64,000 bases of DNA from Flavobacteriales bacterium (GTDB lineage: Bacteria; Bacteroidota; Bacteroidia; Flavobacteriales_F; PHOS-HE28): positions 813,867-877,866 of the forward strand of contig JAHBUK010000002.1 in NCBI GenBank assembly GCA_019638115.1, in the 5' to 3' direction. How positions within the stretch are numbered: position 1 is the stretch's first letter; the number at the start of each line of letters is the position of its first letter. The position numbers and the translations under genes were made by a program. The notes under the pieces are model-generated. The model saw only the letters and a list, made by a program, of their open reading frames with translations, was not told where the DNA came from and searched no databases. Shown here one piece after another: positions 16,928-25,940 of the stretch.

Positions 16928-18088
16928 TCAAAAGCGATAGATGGCGGCTATCCCTGTGGTACCCGGCATCACCTCCGCAGGCACCACCAGCACAGCACCA
17001 CCGCGCTCCTCCACCAGGGTACTGATGTCGTCGAGCAGATCATCCACACGGGGATCCAGGAGGCTATCGTAGACAACCTTCCCACTGGCGCTGTCCAGTC
17101 TACCGGCAATGGCTTTTTGCGCATCCACGAGCAGCGTCCCTACCCGACCGGCCGCTGCTGCTTCGGCCACCTCTTGCAGATCGTCACTACCAAGTCCATT
17201 GGCCTTCGCAGTGCCGAACTGTTGCAGCAGTCCTTGAACATGAGCGTGGTAGCGCGGTTCCACGGCCTCCCACACGGAACGCCTCAGTTTTTCCAGGTCC
17301 ACGCCCGTGGGATCCATGGCGACGAATTCTTGCAGAAGCTTGGGGTTATGGCTCACACGTCTGAACTCACCTTGGTTCTCCGGAAGTGTTACCAAGACCA
17401 AAGAGTGTCCGCTGGGCTTGGTATGATGCTCGGTTATGGCCCTGTCCACCACTCGGAAGAAGCGCTCGGTGTCCTTGTCCACTTCATCGCTCTTGCTGCC
17501 ATGTCCATGGCGCATTTCCCCCTGCCCTCCTGCACGCCCGCCGCGACCGCCGTAGTTCGCCACGGTCTGGTGTTTCTCGGTGAGTTCTTCACCCAGCGCA
17601 TCGGTGATGGTCACGGGCACCTCCTCCGCAGGCCTGATCGCATCGAGCGCATCACGATTCCCTTCGAAAAGCACGATGCGTTCGCGTGTAAGCCCAAGCA
17701 CATGAAAGCGATCCACTGTTTGCAAGGCTCGCCTGATGGGCTTCAGGTGAAAACTGTTGGCCGCGATGGCCAGCTCGGGCACCGATCGTTGCAAGCGCAC
17801 CACCTTGAAGAAGCCAGGGGCTGCGAACACGGCCAACCCGTCCAAGTTGTACTTCCAAGATCCATGGTCGAGCACCAAGGCTTTGACAGGCTTCAGGAGT
17901 TCCGCTGTTGCATCCTGCGGATAGTTCAGCGCCAGGGACTCCTCCACTTGTTTCAGCAGGTTCGCGAAGCGGATATGGTCCTGCGCATTATCGGGATGCG
18001 TGCGATGGGTGGGTTGATAGATGCTTACACAGGGGGGCTGCTGCGCGGCGATCAGCATGGGTAGTACCGCATCGTTCAATACGTTCAT
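16928..18088 (-). CDS. Bacterial aeRF1-like protein (baeRF family, Balon-related)
   Basis: A protein of 386 aa resembling the bacterial archaeo-eukaryotic release-factor (baeRF) families. The opening CVSIYQPTHRTHPDNAQDHIRFANLLKQVEESL and the block WKYNLDGLAVFAAPGFFKVVRL are typical of that group. A glycine-rich loop holds a GGQ triplet at residues 187-189 (GRAGGQGEMRHGHG), followed by KDTERFFRVVDRAI, which is reminiscent of the eRF1 central domain. HSLVLVTLPENQGEFRRVSHNPKLL and RVGTLLVDAQKAIAG, then a C-terminal GGAVLVVPAEVMPGTTGIAAIYRF, give the L7Ae/eRF1-domain-3-like end. Related Balon proteins bind the ribosomal A site together with RaiA during hibernation. Adjacency to an HPF gene here fits that role, although a tRNA-hydrolysing (rescue) function through GGQ cannot be excluded. 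Confidence 0.75.
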   Translation of the reverse strand: MNVLNDAVLPMLIAAQQPPCVSIYQPTHRTHPDNAQDHIRFANLLKQVEESLALNYPQDATAELLKPVKALVLDHGSWKYNLDGLAVFAAPGFFKVVRLQRSVPELAIAANSFHLKPIRRALQTVDRFHVLGLTRERIVLFEGNRDALDAIRPAEEVPVTITDALGEELTEKHQTVANYGGRGGRAGGQGEMRHGHGSKSDEVDKDTERFFRVVDRAITEHHTKPSGHSLVLVTLPENQGEFRRVSHNPKLLQEFVAMDPTGVDLEKLRRSVWEAVEPRYHAHVQGLLQQFGTAKANGLGSDDLQEVAEAAAAGRVGTLLVDAQKAIAGRLDSASGKVVYDSLLDPRVDDLLDDISTLVEERGGAVLVVPAEVMPGTTGIAAIYRF

Positions 18089-18221
18089 GTGTTGGGAGAT
18101 ATGGCTTGTTCAAGGCCAACTCCCTCAAATAGGGGACCACCCAAGGCCATCGCGTGAGCACTGCGTGTGCAGCGACATAAGCGGGGAGCTACTGTGGATG
18201 CGACACCCCTATGCGTTGCCT

Positions 18222-18599
18222 TCACGCCCCGTCGCCGTCCGGATCAGGGAGGCGCTTCGGTGCATCGCGCGTTCCTTCATCCTTCGCCAGCTCATCCAGA
18301 AACGTTTTGTCCGTCATGGGTGTGCGGTCTTGATAAGCCGCCAAGCCGATCACGTGCGCGCTCACGGACAATGAGAAGACCAGGAACACCACGATCAACG
18401 TGGCCTTGATCATTACGGAAGTGTCGTTGAAGTGGAACACCACGCCCATGAGGATGAAGCCCACGCCCAGGGCGACGGCCTTGGTGACAGCCGACATGCG
18501 CGTATACACATCGGGCATGCGCAGGATGCCGATGGCAGCGATGGCGATGAACGCGATGCCGATCCAGATGCAGGCGAGGGTGATGTACTGGGAGATCAT
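18222..18599 (-). CDS. mrpG: Na+/H+ antiporter subunit G (Mrp complex)
   Basis: A small inner-membrane subunit of the multi-subunit Mrp cation/proton antiporter, 125 aa. Three hydrophobic helices are visible: ITLACIWIGIAFIAIAAIGILRMPDVYTRMSAVTKA, then LGVGFILMGVVFHF and IKATLIVVFLVFSLSVSAHVIGLAAY. RMPDVYTRMSAVTKA is the MnhG/PhaG signature. The start at MISQYI is chosen because the open frame upstream runs into the inverted-repeat spacer. It is the last gene of the minus-strand mrp set, separated from mrpF by a 169-bp spacer that holds a repeat element, instead of the usual tight overlap. Confidence 0.92.
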   Translation of the reverse strand: MISQYITLACIWIGIAFIAIAAIGILRMPDVYTRMSAVTKAVALGVGFILMGVVFHFNDTSVMIKATLIVVFLVFSLSVSAHVIGLAAYQDRTPMTDKTFLDELAKDEGTRDAPKRLPDPDGDGA

Positions 18600-18615
18600 G
18601 ACGGAACGTATTTCA

Positions 18616-18755
18616 GCCGCAGATCTCGCAGATGGCGCAGATAATGGACAAAACCAGAGCACAGGAACCCTTGACTCCCTACCTGATCGAGGACCTGGCC
18701 TGAATATGGATCCCCCAATGAGGGGCCTATCTGCGTCATCTGCGAAATCTGCGGC
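18616..18755. repeat. 29-bp inverted repeat element between mrpF and mrpG
   Basis: The left arm at 18616-18644 (starting GCCGCAGATCTCGCAGATG) and the right arm at 18727-18755 (ending CATCTGCGAAATCTGCGGC) are reverse complements with only two or three differences, separated by 82 bp. The arms are built of CGCAGAT units in a 9-bp rhythm. This looks like a REP/MITE-type intergenic palindromic element that has opened a gap inside an otherwise compact operon. Confidence 0.8.
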
Positions 18756-18768
18756 TTTACATTCAAAG

Positions 18769-19044
18769 CTATCTGCGGTTCTTGCGGATGTAATAGGCCA
18801 GGCCGATGGCGCCGAGGAAGACCACGAAGCTCATCACCAGCACCACATCGAAGTAGCGGTAGTTGTGCGTGCGGATGGCGAACACGCTAAGCATGCCGAT
18901 CACCACGCAGGTGAACACATCGAAGGCCGTGGCACGGTCGGCGATGCTTGGGCCGAGCACCAACCGCACCATCACCACACCGGCGATCACCATCAGGGCC
19001 ACCAGGGCCACCACCAGGGTCGTATCGAAAAGGGCGTCGGTCAT
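18769..19044 (-). CDS. mrpF: Na+/H+ antiporter subunit F (Mrp complex)
   Basis: A protein of 91 aa with three transmembrane helices. LVVALVALMVIAGVVMVRLVLGPSIADRATAFDVFTCVVIGMLSVFAIRTHNYRYFDVVLVMSFVVFLGAIGLAYYI contains the MnhF signature R-L-x-x-G-P-S-x-x-D-R-x-x-A-x-D. The start overlaps the mrpE stop by 4 bp (ATGA), which implies translational coupling. Part of the proton/sodium antiport complex in the inner membrane. Confidence 0.94.
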   Translation of the reverse strand: MTDALFDTTLVVALVALMVIAGVVMVRLVLGPSIADRATAFDVFTCVVIGMLSVFAIRTHNYRYFDVVLVMSFVVFLGAIGLAYYIRKNRR

Positions 19045-19535
19045 CGGCTAAGGCGCAATACACGACGTTCATATCCCTCCTTGATCAGTCGTCGGGCACG
19101 CTCCACATCGCCATCGCCTACGTACATCTCATGCACGAAGAGCGTGCGGCGGTCGTCGCTCACCTTCAGGCTCAGCGTGCCGGGAGTGAGGGTCACCAGC
19201 ACGGCGAGCGTCACGATCTCGCGATCGCTTTCGGCATCCAGCGGAATGGCGATGATGGCGGGGTTGAGGTGCGAGGTGCGCGTGAGCACGTCGTAGGCCA
19301 CCCGCATGCTGGAGACCACGAGCTCCTTCAGGATGAAGGCAATGAACTCCAACAAGCGCGGCAGCTTGAAGAAGTAGCGCCGGTCCAAGAACCAGGTGAA
19401 GAGCCAGATGCCGAAGAACAGGGCGTTGTACACGCCGAGGAACACCAAGGGCTTGTCGAAGCGCAGGTCCACGGTCTGCTCAATGAGCCATACGCCCACG
19501 AAGGCCAGCAGGAGGTTGTAGATGAACCACTTCAT
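19041..19535 (-). CDS. mrpE: Na+/H+ antiporter subunit E (Mrp complex)
   Basis: A protein of 164 aa. Two N-terminal hydrophobic segments (FIYNLLLAFVGVWLI, GVYNALFFGIWLFTWFL) are followed by LPRLLEFIAFILKELVVSSMRVAYDVLT and the soluble domain LVTLTPGTLSLKVSDDRRTLFVHEMYV, the hallmark of MnhE (T-L-T-P-G-T-L-x-x-x-V). It is the first mrp gene after the interrupting ATPase gene. Its distance from mrpD (more than 1.6 kb) is therefore unusual, since D and E are normally adjacent. Confidence 0.94.
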   Translation of the reverse strand: MKWFIYNLLLAFVGVWLIEQTVDLRFDKPLVFLGVYNALFFGIWLFTWFLDRRYFFKLPRLLEFIAFILKELVVSSMRVAYDVLTRTSHLNPAIIAIPLDAESDREIVTLAVLVTLTPGTLSLKVSDDRRTLFVHEMYVGDGDVERARRLIKEGYERRVLRLSR

Positions 19536-19565
19536 GCGTGGGGCAAAGGTCGTTCATAGGGCAGT

Positions 19566-19620
19566 AGGGTGAGAGAGTGCAAGAGTGCAAGAGCATGGAT
19601 CACTTGCACCCTCTCACCCT
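19566..19620 (-). terminator. 18-bp stem-loop between the ATPase gene and mrpE
   Basis: Arms 19566-19583 and 19603-19620 are complementary over 18 positions; the single exception would be a G-U pair in the minus-strand RNA. It lies 43 bp past the ATPase stop. There is no U-tract, so it may be a terminator or attenuator that lowers read-through into mrpE, or simply another palindromic repeat. Confidence 0.5.
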
Positions 19621-19662
19621 TCAACCCTCTCCTGATCCGCTCCGTCCTTGTCGCTCCGACAT

Positions 19663-20916
19663 TCACATCATCCACCACGGGATCGCGGTCACACGGCTAC
19701 TGATGGCTTGCGGTCGCTCGCAGCGGCATACGATGAAGCCGTGGCTTGCCTTGTCCGGGTGATCGTCCAGGAAGGTGTGCAGGTGTCGTGCATCATGGCT
19801 GCTGGGTCGATCGGTCCACTTCACCTCTATCGGCGTGAGCTTGCCTCCGAGGGCCACGATCAGGTCCACCTCCATACCGGCCTTGGTGCGCAGGTAGTGG
19901 AGCGAGCCTTCCTTGCGGTAGCGCAGCCGTTTCCACAGTTCGATCGTCACCCACTGCTCGAAGAGCGGCCCCGGAGCCGTTCTCACCATGTCCAAGGAAA
20001 GCGGCAGTTCGGCGGCGGCATTGCGCACCCCGAGGTCGAAGAAGCAGAAGCGGCCCGTGCTCAGAACGCTCTTGCGCGGACTCCCACTGAAGGCGGTCAC
20101 CGTGAAGCCCATGAACAGGTCCTCCAACAACTGGTAGTAGGTCTTCACGGTGGGCAGGCTCACCCCGGCCTCGTTGGAGACGCTGGTGTAGTTCATCATG
20201 CCGCCCGACTCCAAGGCTGCCAACTTCAGGAAGCGGGCGAAGGCCGGCCAGTCCTTTACCAGAGCCTCTCGCCGAAGCTCTTCCTCCAGGTAGACCAGCG
20301 AATAGGTACGCAACAGTTGCGCACGCTGCGTTTTGGGTGCGATGGCGATACCGGGCAGTTCACCGTACAGCAGGCGGTCTTCAATGCCCGTGGCCGGGAA
20401 CGGCTTCTCCACTTGTGCGATGCCCTTCCCTTTGGCGAATGGCCAATCGCGCGGTGCCTTGATCGGATCCCCGGCATCGGGCGCTGGCCGCTCGGCGAGG
20501 GTGAGCGGAAAGAGGTGGTGGATCATGCTGCGGCCAGGCAGCAGGTTGGCCCCGGTGATCCGCAGCTTGCGGGAGGAACTGCCACAGAGCACGAAACGCC
20601 AGCGCCGCTTATCGCTGTCGTACAGGTACTGCACCGCATCGAAGATGGCCGGCACGTTCTGGGCCTCGTCCACCACCACTATATGGGGCTTCCGCGAGCG
20701 TGGCATGGCCTCGCACTCCCGCACCAGCAGGTCGGGATCGCTGAGGTACTGGGCACGCAAGGCCGGACGCGAAAGGTCCCGCATCAATGATGCTTCAGGG
20801 AGCAGCGCCTTCAGCAAGGTGCTCTTGCCGGTCTGCCGCGCACCGAAGATGATGTGGACATAAGGCTGCCTCAACAGGCGCTCCCACGCCACCGATTCCT
20901 GCCGACCAAACTTCAT
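19663..20916 (-). CDS. AAA ATPase with C-terminal DUF4143 (nuclease-like) domain, inserted in the mrp operon
   Basis: A protein of 417 aa of the AAA_14 + DUF4143 family. The Walker A motif is GARQTGKS (residues 25-32), Walker B is HIVVVDEAQN (D83-E84), and a sensor-like FVLCGSSSRKL follows. The C-terminal domain has LRTKAGMEVDLIVALGGKLTPIEVKW, whose D and E-x-K spacing fits the PD-(D/E)xK nuclease fold seen in this family. A winged-helix stretch (FARFLKLAALESGGMMNYTSVSNEAGVSLPTVKTYYQLLEDL) lies between. The function of the family is not established; its genes are frequently accessory and appear at variable places in Bacteroidota. The ATG at 20916 is chosen over a GTG two codons upstream. It lies between mrpD and mrpE on the same strand, with two 31-bp palindromes upstream. 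Confidence 0.9.
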   Translation of the reverse strand: MKFGRQESVAWERLLRQPYVHIIFGARQTGKSTLLKALLPEASLMRDLSRPALRAQYLSDPDLLVRECEAMPRSRKPHIVVVDEAQNVPAIFDAVQYLYDSDKRRWRFVLCGSSSRKLRITGANLLPGRSMIHHLFPLTLAERPAPDAGDPIKAPRDWPFAKGKGIAQVEKPFPATGIEDRLLYGELPGIAIAPKTQRAQLLRTYSLVYLEEELRREALVKDWPAFARFLKLAALESGGMMNYTSVSNEAGVSLPTVKTYYQLLEDLFMGFTVTAFSGSPRKSVLSTGRFCFFDLGVRNAAAELPLSLDMVRTAPGPLFEQWVTIELWKRLRYRKEGSLHYLRTKAGMEVDLIVALGGKLTPIEVKWTDRPSSHDARHLHTFLDDHPDKASHGFIVCRCERPQAISSRVTAIPWWMM

Positions 20917-20919
20917 GTC

Positions 20920-20950
20920 CACTTTAGATTAGTCGGACAAATATAAAGTG
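20920..20950. promoter_or_regulatory. 31-bp palindromic element, copy 1 (upstream of the ATPase gene)
   Basis: CACTTTA, then GATTAGTCGG, seven variable bases (ACAAATA), then TAAAGTG. The 7-bp end arms are perfect inverted repeats with a 17-bp centre. It begins 4 bp before the ATPase start codon, so it would overlap the promoter or 5' leader, as expected for an operator. A second copy with the same 24 fixed bases lies at 21146-21176. Confidence 0.65.
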
Positions 20951-21145
20951 CTGTTATGGAATAGTCACCCTCGAACAGGTGAACCACAACATCCCGCCAC
21001 CGATGGGACCAGGAACGAACGACCGAGCAGACCACCTACCCTTTTACGCCCCCCATCATTGCGCCAAAGCCCCGTATCCATTGGGATGGAACAAGGTCAA
21101 AGAAGCAGGTCTTCACAGAAAAACAACCGAACTAATCATAAAGCC

Positions 21146-21176
21146 CACTTTAGATTAGTCGGCTTATTCTAAAGTG
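21146..21176. promoter_or_regulatory. 31-bp palindromic element, copy 2 (near mrpD 3' end)
   Basis: CACTTTA, GATTAGTCGG, CTTATTC, TAAAGTG: the same arms and spacing as copy 1. Here the variable block makes the arms longer, with 11 of 12 outer positions pairing. Partial copies of GATTAGT flank it (ACTAATC at 21131-21137, ATTAGTCG at 21186-21193). The two full copies bracket a 195-bp spacer with no recognisable gene. Confidence 0.65.
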
Positions 21177-21200
21177 GATTTACAAATTAGTCGCCACCGA

Positions 21201-22694
21201 TCACCGCCCCAACACCGCCCGGATGTACGCATCCCTTCCCAGCAACTGGTCGGCCGTTTCACGTGCCAGATCGAAGATCGGTTCCGCGTTCAGGCCGATG
21301 GCCAGCGTGATGCCGACAAGGACCACCACGGGCAACACCATCAGCCACAGCGGACCAGGGCCGGGGGTGTGTGGCTCGGGGTCGTTCAGCTCCTCGGGCT
21401 CGTTGGTCCAGAACACCTCGTTCCAGATCTTGGTGAGGTAGTAGAGCGTCATCAGGCTGGAGGCCACCACCACCAGCACCAGCCAGAACTCGCCCGCCTC
21501 GATGCCGGCCTTTACCAAGATGAACTTGGCCCAGAAGCCGCTGAAGGGCGGCAGGCCCGCAAGGCTCAATGCCGCCACCAGGAAGAGGATGCTCAGCCAG
21601 AAGTGGTCACGGTACACCCCACCGATGTAGCGCAGTTTAAAACTGCCCTTCACGTGGTGTACCAGCCCGGCGATGAGGAAGAGGCTGGTCTTCACCACCA
21701 TGTTGTGCAGCAGGAAGAAGATGCTGCCCGCGATGGCCAGGGGCGTGAAGAGCGCCAGGCCCATCACCATGTAGCCGATCTGGCTCACGATGCTGAAGGA
21801 GAGGATCCGGCGGAAGTCCCACTGGGCCGCAGCGCCCAGCACACCGGCGATCATAGTGCAGGCCGCGAGGACCATGAGCACGGTGCTGGTGTACGGTAGG
21901 TCGTGTACGAAGAGCAGGGTGAACACGCGCAACAGAGCGTATACCCCCACCTTGGTGAGCAGCCCGCTGAAGATGGCCGACACCGCGATGGGCGGCGTGT
22001 GGTACGAGGCGGGCAGCCAGAAGAACAATGGGAACATGGCCGCCTTGATGCCGAAACTGACCAGGAAGAACATGCTCACCAGCGTGACCAGGCCCTTCTC
22101 GGGCACGTCGCCGAGGCGCAGGGCGAGGTCGGCGAAGTTGAGCGTGCCCGTGAGGCTGTAGAGGATGGCCACGCCCGCCAGGAAGATCGCCGAGGAGATG
22201 AAGTTGATGGTGACGTACATGATGGCGCCTTCCAGCTGCCGCTTTTCGCCGCCCAGCGCCAGCAGCACGAAGGAGCTCATGAGCATCACCTCGAACCACA
22301 CGTACAGGTTGAAGATGTCGCCCGCGAGGAAGGCCCCGCTCACGCCGAAGACCAGCAGGTTCAGCAGGGGGTAGTAGCCGAAGGACTCCCGCTTCACATC
22401 CACCGCCGGGATGGAGAACAGCGCCACGGCGACACCCACTAGCGCGGTGACCGTGACCATGGTGGCGCTGAGCAGATCCGCTGCGAGCACGATGCCGAAG
22501 GGTGCCTCCCACGCCCCGGCGAAGACCACCTGGATGCCCTCAGCACGCACCGAGAACAGGAGCTGGAGGGCCGTGACGAACATGGCGGCCAACGCGGCCA
22601 CGCTAAGCCAACCCTGCACACGGCGGTCCTTCCACCACGCCAGGCAGAGCACGGCGGCCACGAAGGGGATGAACAGGGGGACGAGCAGGCTCAT
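21201..22694 (-). CDS. mrpD: Na+/H+ antiporter subunit D (Mrp complex)
   Basis: A protein of 497 aa of the NuoN/MrpD type, an antiporter-like proton channel subunit with about 14 hydrophobic helices. [33 protein letters not shown], the Lys-containing [44 protein letters not shown], and [27 protein letters not shown] match the conserved channel core. Its start overlaps the mrpC stop by 4 bp. It is followed downstream by the palindromes and ATPase gene rather than by mrpE. Confidence 0.95.
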   Translation of the reverse strand: MSLLVPLFIPFVAAVLCLAWWKDRRVQGWLSVAALAAMFVTALQLLFSVRAEGIQVVFAGAWEAPFGIVLAADLLSATMVTVTALVGVAVALFSIPAVDVKRESFGYYPLLNLLVFGVSGAFLAGDIFNLYVWFEVMLMSSFVLLALGGEKRQLEGAIMYVTINFISSAIFLAGVAILYSLTGTLNFADLALRLGDVPEKGLVTLVSMFFLVSFGIKAAMFPLFFWLPASYHTPPIAVSAIFSGLLTKVGVYALLRVFTLLFVHDLPYTSTVLMVLAACTMIAGVLGAAAQWDFRRILSFSIVSQIGYMVMGLALFTPLAIAGSIFFLLHNMVVKTSLFLIAGLVHHVKGSFKLRYIGGVYRDHFWLSILFLVAALSLAGLPPFSGFWAKFILVKAGIEAGEFWLVLVVVASSLMTLYYLTKIWNEVFWTNEPEELNDPEPHTPGPGPLWLMVLPVVVLVGITLAIGLNAEPIFDLARETADQLLGRDAYIRAVLGR

Positions 22695-23080
22695 GCGTTC
22701 TTCTTGCCGATCTGTTTCAGGATCCGAACCAGCGTGTCGTCCGCCGTTTGCAGCTTGTCGAGGTCATCGGAACCGGTCTCTTGGTACACGCGCTTGATGA
22801 GCACGATGGCGAAGGCCTGGATGCCGAAGCCGATGACGATGGCCGTGAGGATGAGCGCCTGGGGCACGGGGTCCGCGTAGGGCGGCACCACGGCGGTGGC
22901 CCCTTCGGCGATGAAGGGCGGGTTGCCCTTGCTGAGGCGGCCCAGCGTGAAAATGGCCATGTTGCTCGCGTGGCCCAGCAGCACCAGCCCGATGATGAGC
23001 TTGGCCAGACTGCGGCGCAGCATCATGTAGATGGCGGCGCTGTAGAGGATGCCGGTGATCAGTGCGAGCAGCAGTCCCAT
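22691..23080 (-). CDS. mrpC: Na+/H+ antiporter subunit C (Mrp complex)
   Basis: A protein of 129 aa of the NuoK-like type with three transmembrane helices: [45 protein letters not shown] and [41 protein letters not shown]. The [14 protein letters not shown] block is the MnhC/MrpC hallmark. The start at MGLLLAL shares one base with the mrpB stop (TGATG), which supports it over the longer open frame. Confidence 0.94.
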   Translation of the reverse strand: MGLLLALITGILYSAAIYMMLRRSLAKLIIGLVLLGHASNMAIFTLGRLSKGNPPFIAEGATAVVPPYADPVPQALILTAIVIGFGIQAFAIVLIKRVYQETGSDDLDKLQTADDTLVRILKQIGKKNA

Positions 23081-23490
23081 CAGTCGTCGTTGGCTATGGA
23101 GAACACGATCTTGCACACCACCCCGATCACCACGAAGTACACCCCCAGATCGAACAGCACCGGCGTGCCCGGCTTGCCGATGATGGGGATGTAAAAGTCG
23201 GCCCAGAGGGCTTCGAAGAAGGTGTAGCCGAAGGGCACGGGGATCAGCGCGGCGATGAAGGCCATGGTGAGCCCGGCCCCGATGAACTTCAGTGGGTCGA
23301 AGCCCAGGCGCCGTTGCCCCTCCTCCACCCCACCGCTGAGGGTGACCAGGATGAAAGCCGAAGCCGCCACCAGCCCGCCGATGAAGCCACCGCCCGGTTC
23401 GTTGTGCCCACGGAACAGCGACAACAGCGAGGCCACCAGCAACAGCGGGAACAGCACCTGCACGGCCACGCGGAGGATCATCGTGTTCAT
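23080..23490 (-). CDS. mrpB: Na+/H+ antiporter subunit B (Mrp complex)
   Basis: A protein of 136 aa of the MnhB type. [41 protein letters not shown] is diagnostic (R-G-H-N-x-P-G-G-G-F), and [21 protein letters not shown] closes the domain. It overlaps mrpA by 4 bp and touches mrpC, so the A-B-C-D genes are translationally coupled. It acts as a membrane subunit of the antiporter. Confidence 0.95.
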   Translation of the reverse strand: MNTMILRVAVQVLFPLLLVASLLSLFRGHNEPGGGFIGGLVAASAFILVTLSGGVEEGQRRLGFDPLKFIGAGLTMAFIAALIPVPFGYTFFEALWADFYIPIIGKPGTPVLFDLGVYFVVIGVVCKIVFSIANDD

Positions 23491-25835
23491 CGCTTCCGGG
23501 CTTTGGGTTCCACCACGGGACGGGCCTTCGCAGGGGCCTTACCCAGTTTCAGTTTGGCCAGCGCCAGCACGCCCAATCCGGCGATGCTCAGCACGGTGAT
23601 CTCGCCCAACGTATCCAGCGCGCGGAAGTCCACCAGGATCACGTTCACCACGTTGCGGCCCTTGGCCAGCAGGTAGCTGTTCTCCGCGTAGTAGAGCTTC
23701 AGCTCGCTCACCAGCGGGTAGTCGGTCACCAGCAGGATGATGGTGGTCATCACCACCCCACCGGTAGCAGCGATGAGGATGTCGCGGGTACGGGCACCAC
23801 CGGCCGTGAAGGTGATGTAGTTGGGCAGCTTCCACAGCACGTACACGAACACGATCAGGGTGAGGGTCTCCACCAGGAACTGCGTCATGGCCATGTCGGT
23901 GCCGCCGTAGATCGCGAAGAAGAGGGCCACGCCGTAGCCTACCACCCCAAGGATGGCGATGGCCATGAGCCTGTCCGGCGCGGCGATGGTGGCCACCACG
24001 GCCGCGGCCACCACCAGCATCAGCAGCCACTCGTAGGGATCCACCCCGGCGAAGGTGTGGTGCGGGTGGAACAGCTTGTAGTACGGGATCGGCACCAGCA
24101 CCAGCACGAAGAGCGTGACCAGGATGGTCATGATGTAGTAGCGCAGGTGGCCGCTTTGGATGAAGGCCGAGAAGCGCGTGGAGAAGGTGGTGATGCCCTC
24201 CCAAGCGTCATCGTACAGCGCCTCCGGACCGAAGCGACCCGCTTTCAAGGCCCAGCCCCTGCTGCGCCGGATGCGCGGTGCGAAGCGGAAGAGCACGAAT
24301 CCGGCCACCAGGGTCACGAGACTAAGGCCAAGCACGGGCGTGAAGCCGTGCCACAGGTGCAGTTCCATGCCGGAAGCGGCGGGCATCACGGCTTCGGCGG
24401 CCTTGCCCAGCAGGCCCTGCACGGTGAGCGCAGGCACGATGCCCGCCACCAGGCCGATCACCGCCAGCACCAGCGGCCCCACGCGCATGCCGGGGTAGGA
24501 TTCATGCGGGGTGACCGCCAAGCGACCGCTGGGGCCGAAGAAGACCTTGCCGCCCAGCAGCACGGCCAGCGCCACGAACGCCACGCTGGTGGCGAAGAGC
24601 GCGGCGGTGAGCAGGATGGCCGCAAGCGGATGATGCAGCGTGGCCTCGTACAACAGTTCCTTGCCGATGAAGCCGAGGAAGAGCGGAAAACCCGCCATGC
24701 TGAAGGCTGCGAGCACAGCTGCGGTCCCCGTCCACGGCATGGCGCGGAACAACCAACCGAGCCGGTCCACATCGCGGCTACCGGTGCCGTGGTCCACGTT
24801 GCCGGCCACCATGAAGAGCGCACCCTTGTAGCAGGCATGGGCCACCAGGAAGACCATGGCGCCTTGCACGGCCAGCGGTGTGCCCATGCCCAGCGCCAGC
24901 ACCAGCAAGCCCAACGCGGATATGGTGGTATAGGCCAACACCTTCTTCAGATCGGTCTGTAGCAAGGCCCACAGCGCGCCCAGCAGCATGGTGATGCCGC
25001 CAAAGAGCATCAACGTTTCCTTCCAACCGGGCAGCGCGCTGAAGTGTGGGCTGAGGCGTGCCAGCAGGTACACACCCGCCTTCACCATGGTGGCCGAGTG
25101 CAGGTAGGCGCTCACTGGTGTGGGCGCGGCCATGGCGTTGGGCAGCCAGAAGTGGAAGGGCCATTGCGCGCTCTTGGTGAAAGCACCCAGCAGCACCAGC
25201 ACCATCATGGGCACGAGGTAGGGCGAGCTCAGGAGGGCTTCACCGCCAGGCACCCATTGGCTGATCACCGGGCTGCCCTGCGCGGTGGTGGCGAGGATAA
25301 GACCCACCATCAGTGCAAGTCCCCCGGTGGCGGTGACCAGCAGCGCCTGCAGCGCCGCCTTGCGCGTGGGCCGGTGGCCGTGGCGGTAGCCGATGAGCAG
25401 GTAGCTGCTGAGGCTGGTGAGCTCCCAGAAGACGAACAGCGCGAAGATGTTGTCCGACAGCACCACGCCCAGCATGGCGCCCATGAAGATGAAGAGGAAG
25501 GTGAAGAAGCGCGGCAGACCGGGGTGGCGCTTGAGGTAAGTGCCGCCGTAGAGCACGATGAGCGAACCGATGCCGGTGATCAGCAGCGCGAAGAGCAGCG
25601 CCAGCCCGTCCAGCCGGAACACGAAATCGAAGCCCAGGCCATACACCCAGGGGTAGGCCTCCTGGTGGGCGGTTCCGGTGAGCACATCGGGGATCCGCGA
25701 GGCGAAGCCTACGAAAAGCGCCAAGGGAATGAGCGAGAGCAGCAGCGTACGCCACAGCACCGGCACACGACGCAGCAGCATGGGCAACGGTGCAGCGCCG
25801 AAGAGGACAAGAAGAGCGATCGCCAAGGGCCCCAT
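23487..25835 (-). CDS. mrpA: Na+/H+ antiporter subunit A (Mrp complex)
   Basis: The largest Mrp subunit, 782 aa. The N-terminal about 500 residues are a NuoL-like antiporter ([98 protein letters not shown]). The C-terminal part carries the DUF4040/MrpA C-terminal module ([42 protein letters not shown]) and the last helices up to [21 protein letters not shown]. Length is typical for MrpA without a fused MnhB. First gene of the operon; the Mrp complex expels Na+ and aids alkaline or salt tolerance. The spacer before it (25836-25940) has no obvious -7 box. Confidence 0.95.
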   Translation of the reverse strand: MGPLAIALLVLFGAAPLPMLLRRVPVLWRTLLLSLIPLALFVGFASRIPDVLTGTAHQEAYPWVYGLGFDFVFRLDGLALLFALLITGIGSLIVLYGGTYLKRHPGLPRFFTFLFIFMGAMLGVVLSDNIFALFVFWELTSLSSYLLIGYRHGHRPTRKAALQALLVTATGGLALMVGLILATTAQGSPVISQWVPGGEALLSSPYLVPMMVLVLLGAFTKSAQWPFHFWLPNAMAAPTPVSAYLHSATMVKAGVYLLARLSPHFSALPGWKETLMLFGGITMLLGALWALLQTDLKKVLAYTTISALGLLVLALGMGTPLAVQGAMVFLVAHACYKGALFMVAGNVDHGTGSRDVDRLGWLFRAMPWTGTAAVLAAFSMAGFPLFLGFIGKELLYEATLHHPLAAILLTAALFATSVAFVALAVLLGGKVFFGPSGRLAVTPHESYPGMRVGPLVLAVIGLVAGIVPALTVQGLLGKAAEAVMPAASGMELHLWHGFTPVLGLSLVTLVAGFVLFRFAPRIRRSRGWALKAGRFGPEALYDDAWEGITTFSTRFSAFIQSGHLRYYIMTILVTLFVLVLVPIPYYKLFHPHHTFAGVDPYEWLLMLVVAAAVVATIAAPDRLMAIAILGVVGYGVALFFAIYGGTDMAMTQFLVETLTLIVFVYVLWKLPNYITFTAGGARTRDILIAATGGVVMTTIILLVTDYPLVSELKLYYAENSYLLAKGRNVVNVILVDFRALDTLGEITVLSIAGLGVLALAKLKLGKAPAKARPVVEPKARKR

Positions 25836-25940
25836 ACGGCCGTAAAGATGCGGAACACCGCACGGTGGGCCATGGTTTGGTGCCGATCGTTACAAGGCTT
25901 AACACTTGACAAGCGTGCGCTTCAGCGGAACCCGCGGTCT

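Noticed and set aside
16928..18088. Calling the baeRF protein a functional peptide-release factor
   Set aside because: A GGQ triplet alone in a Gly-rich loop does not prove hydrolytic activity; only family-level similarity is claimed.
18616..18755. Inverted repeat as ends of an insertion sequence
   Set aside because: The 82-bp interior has no transposase and cannot encode one; a small REP or MITE-like element is more likely.
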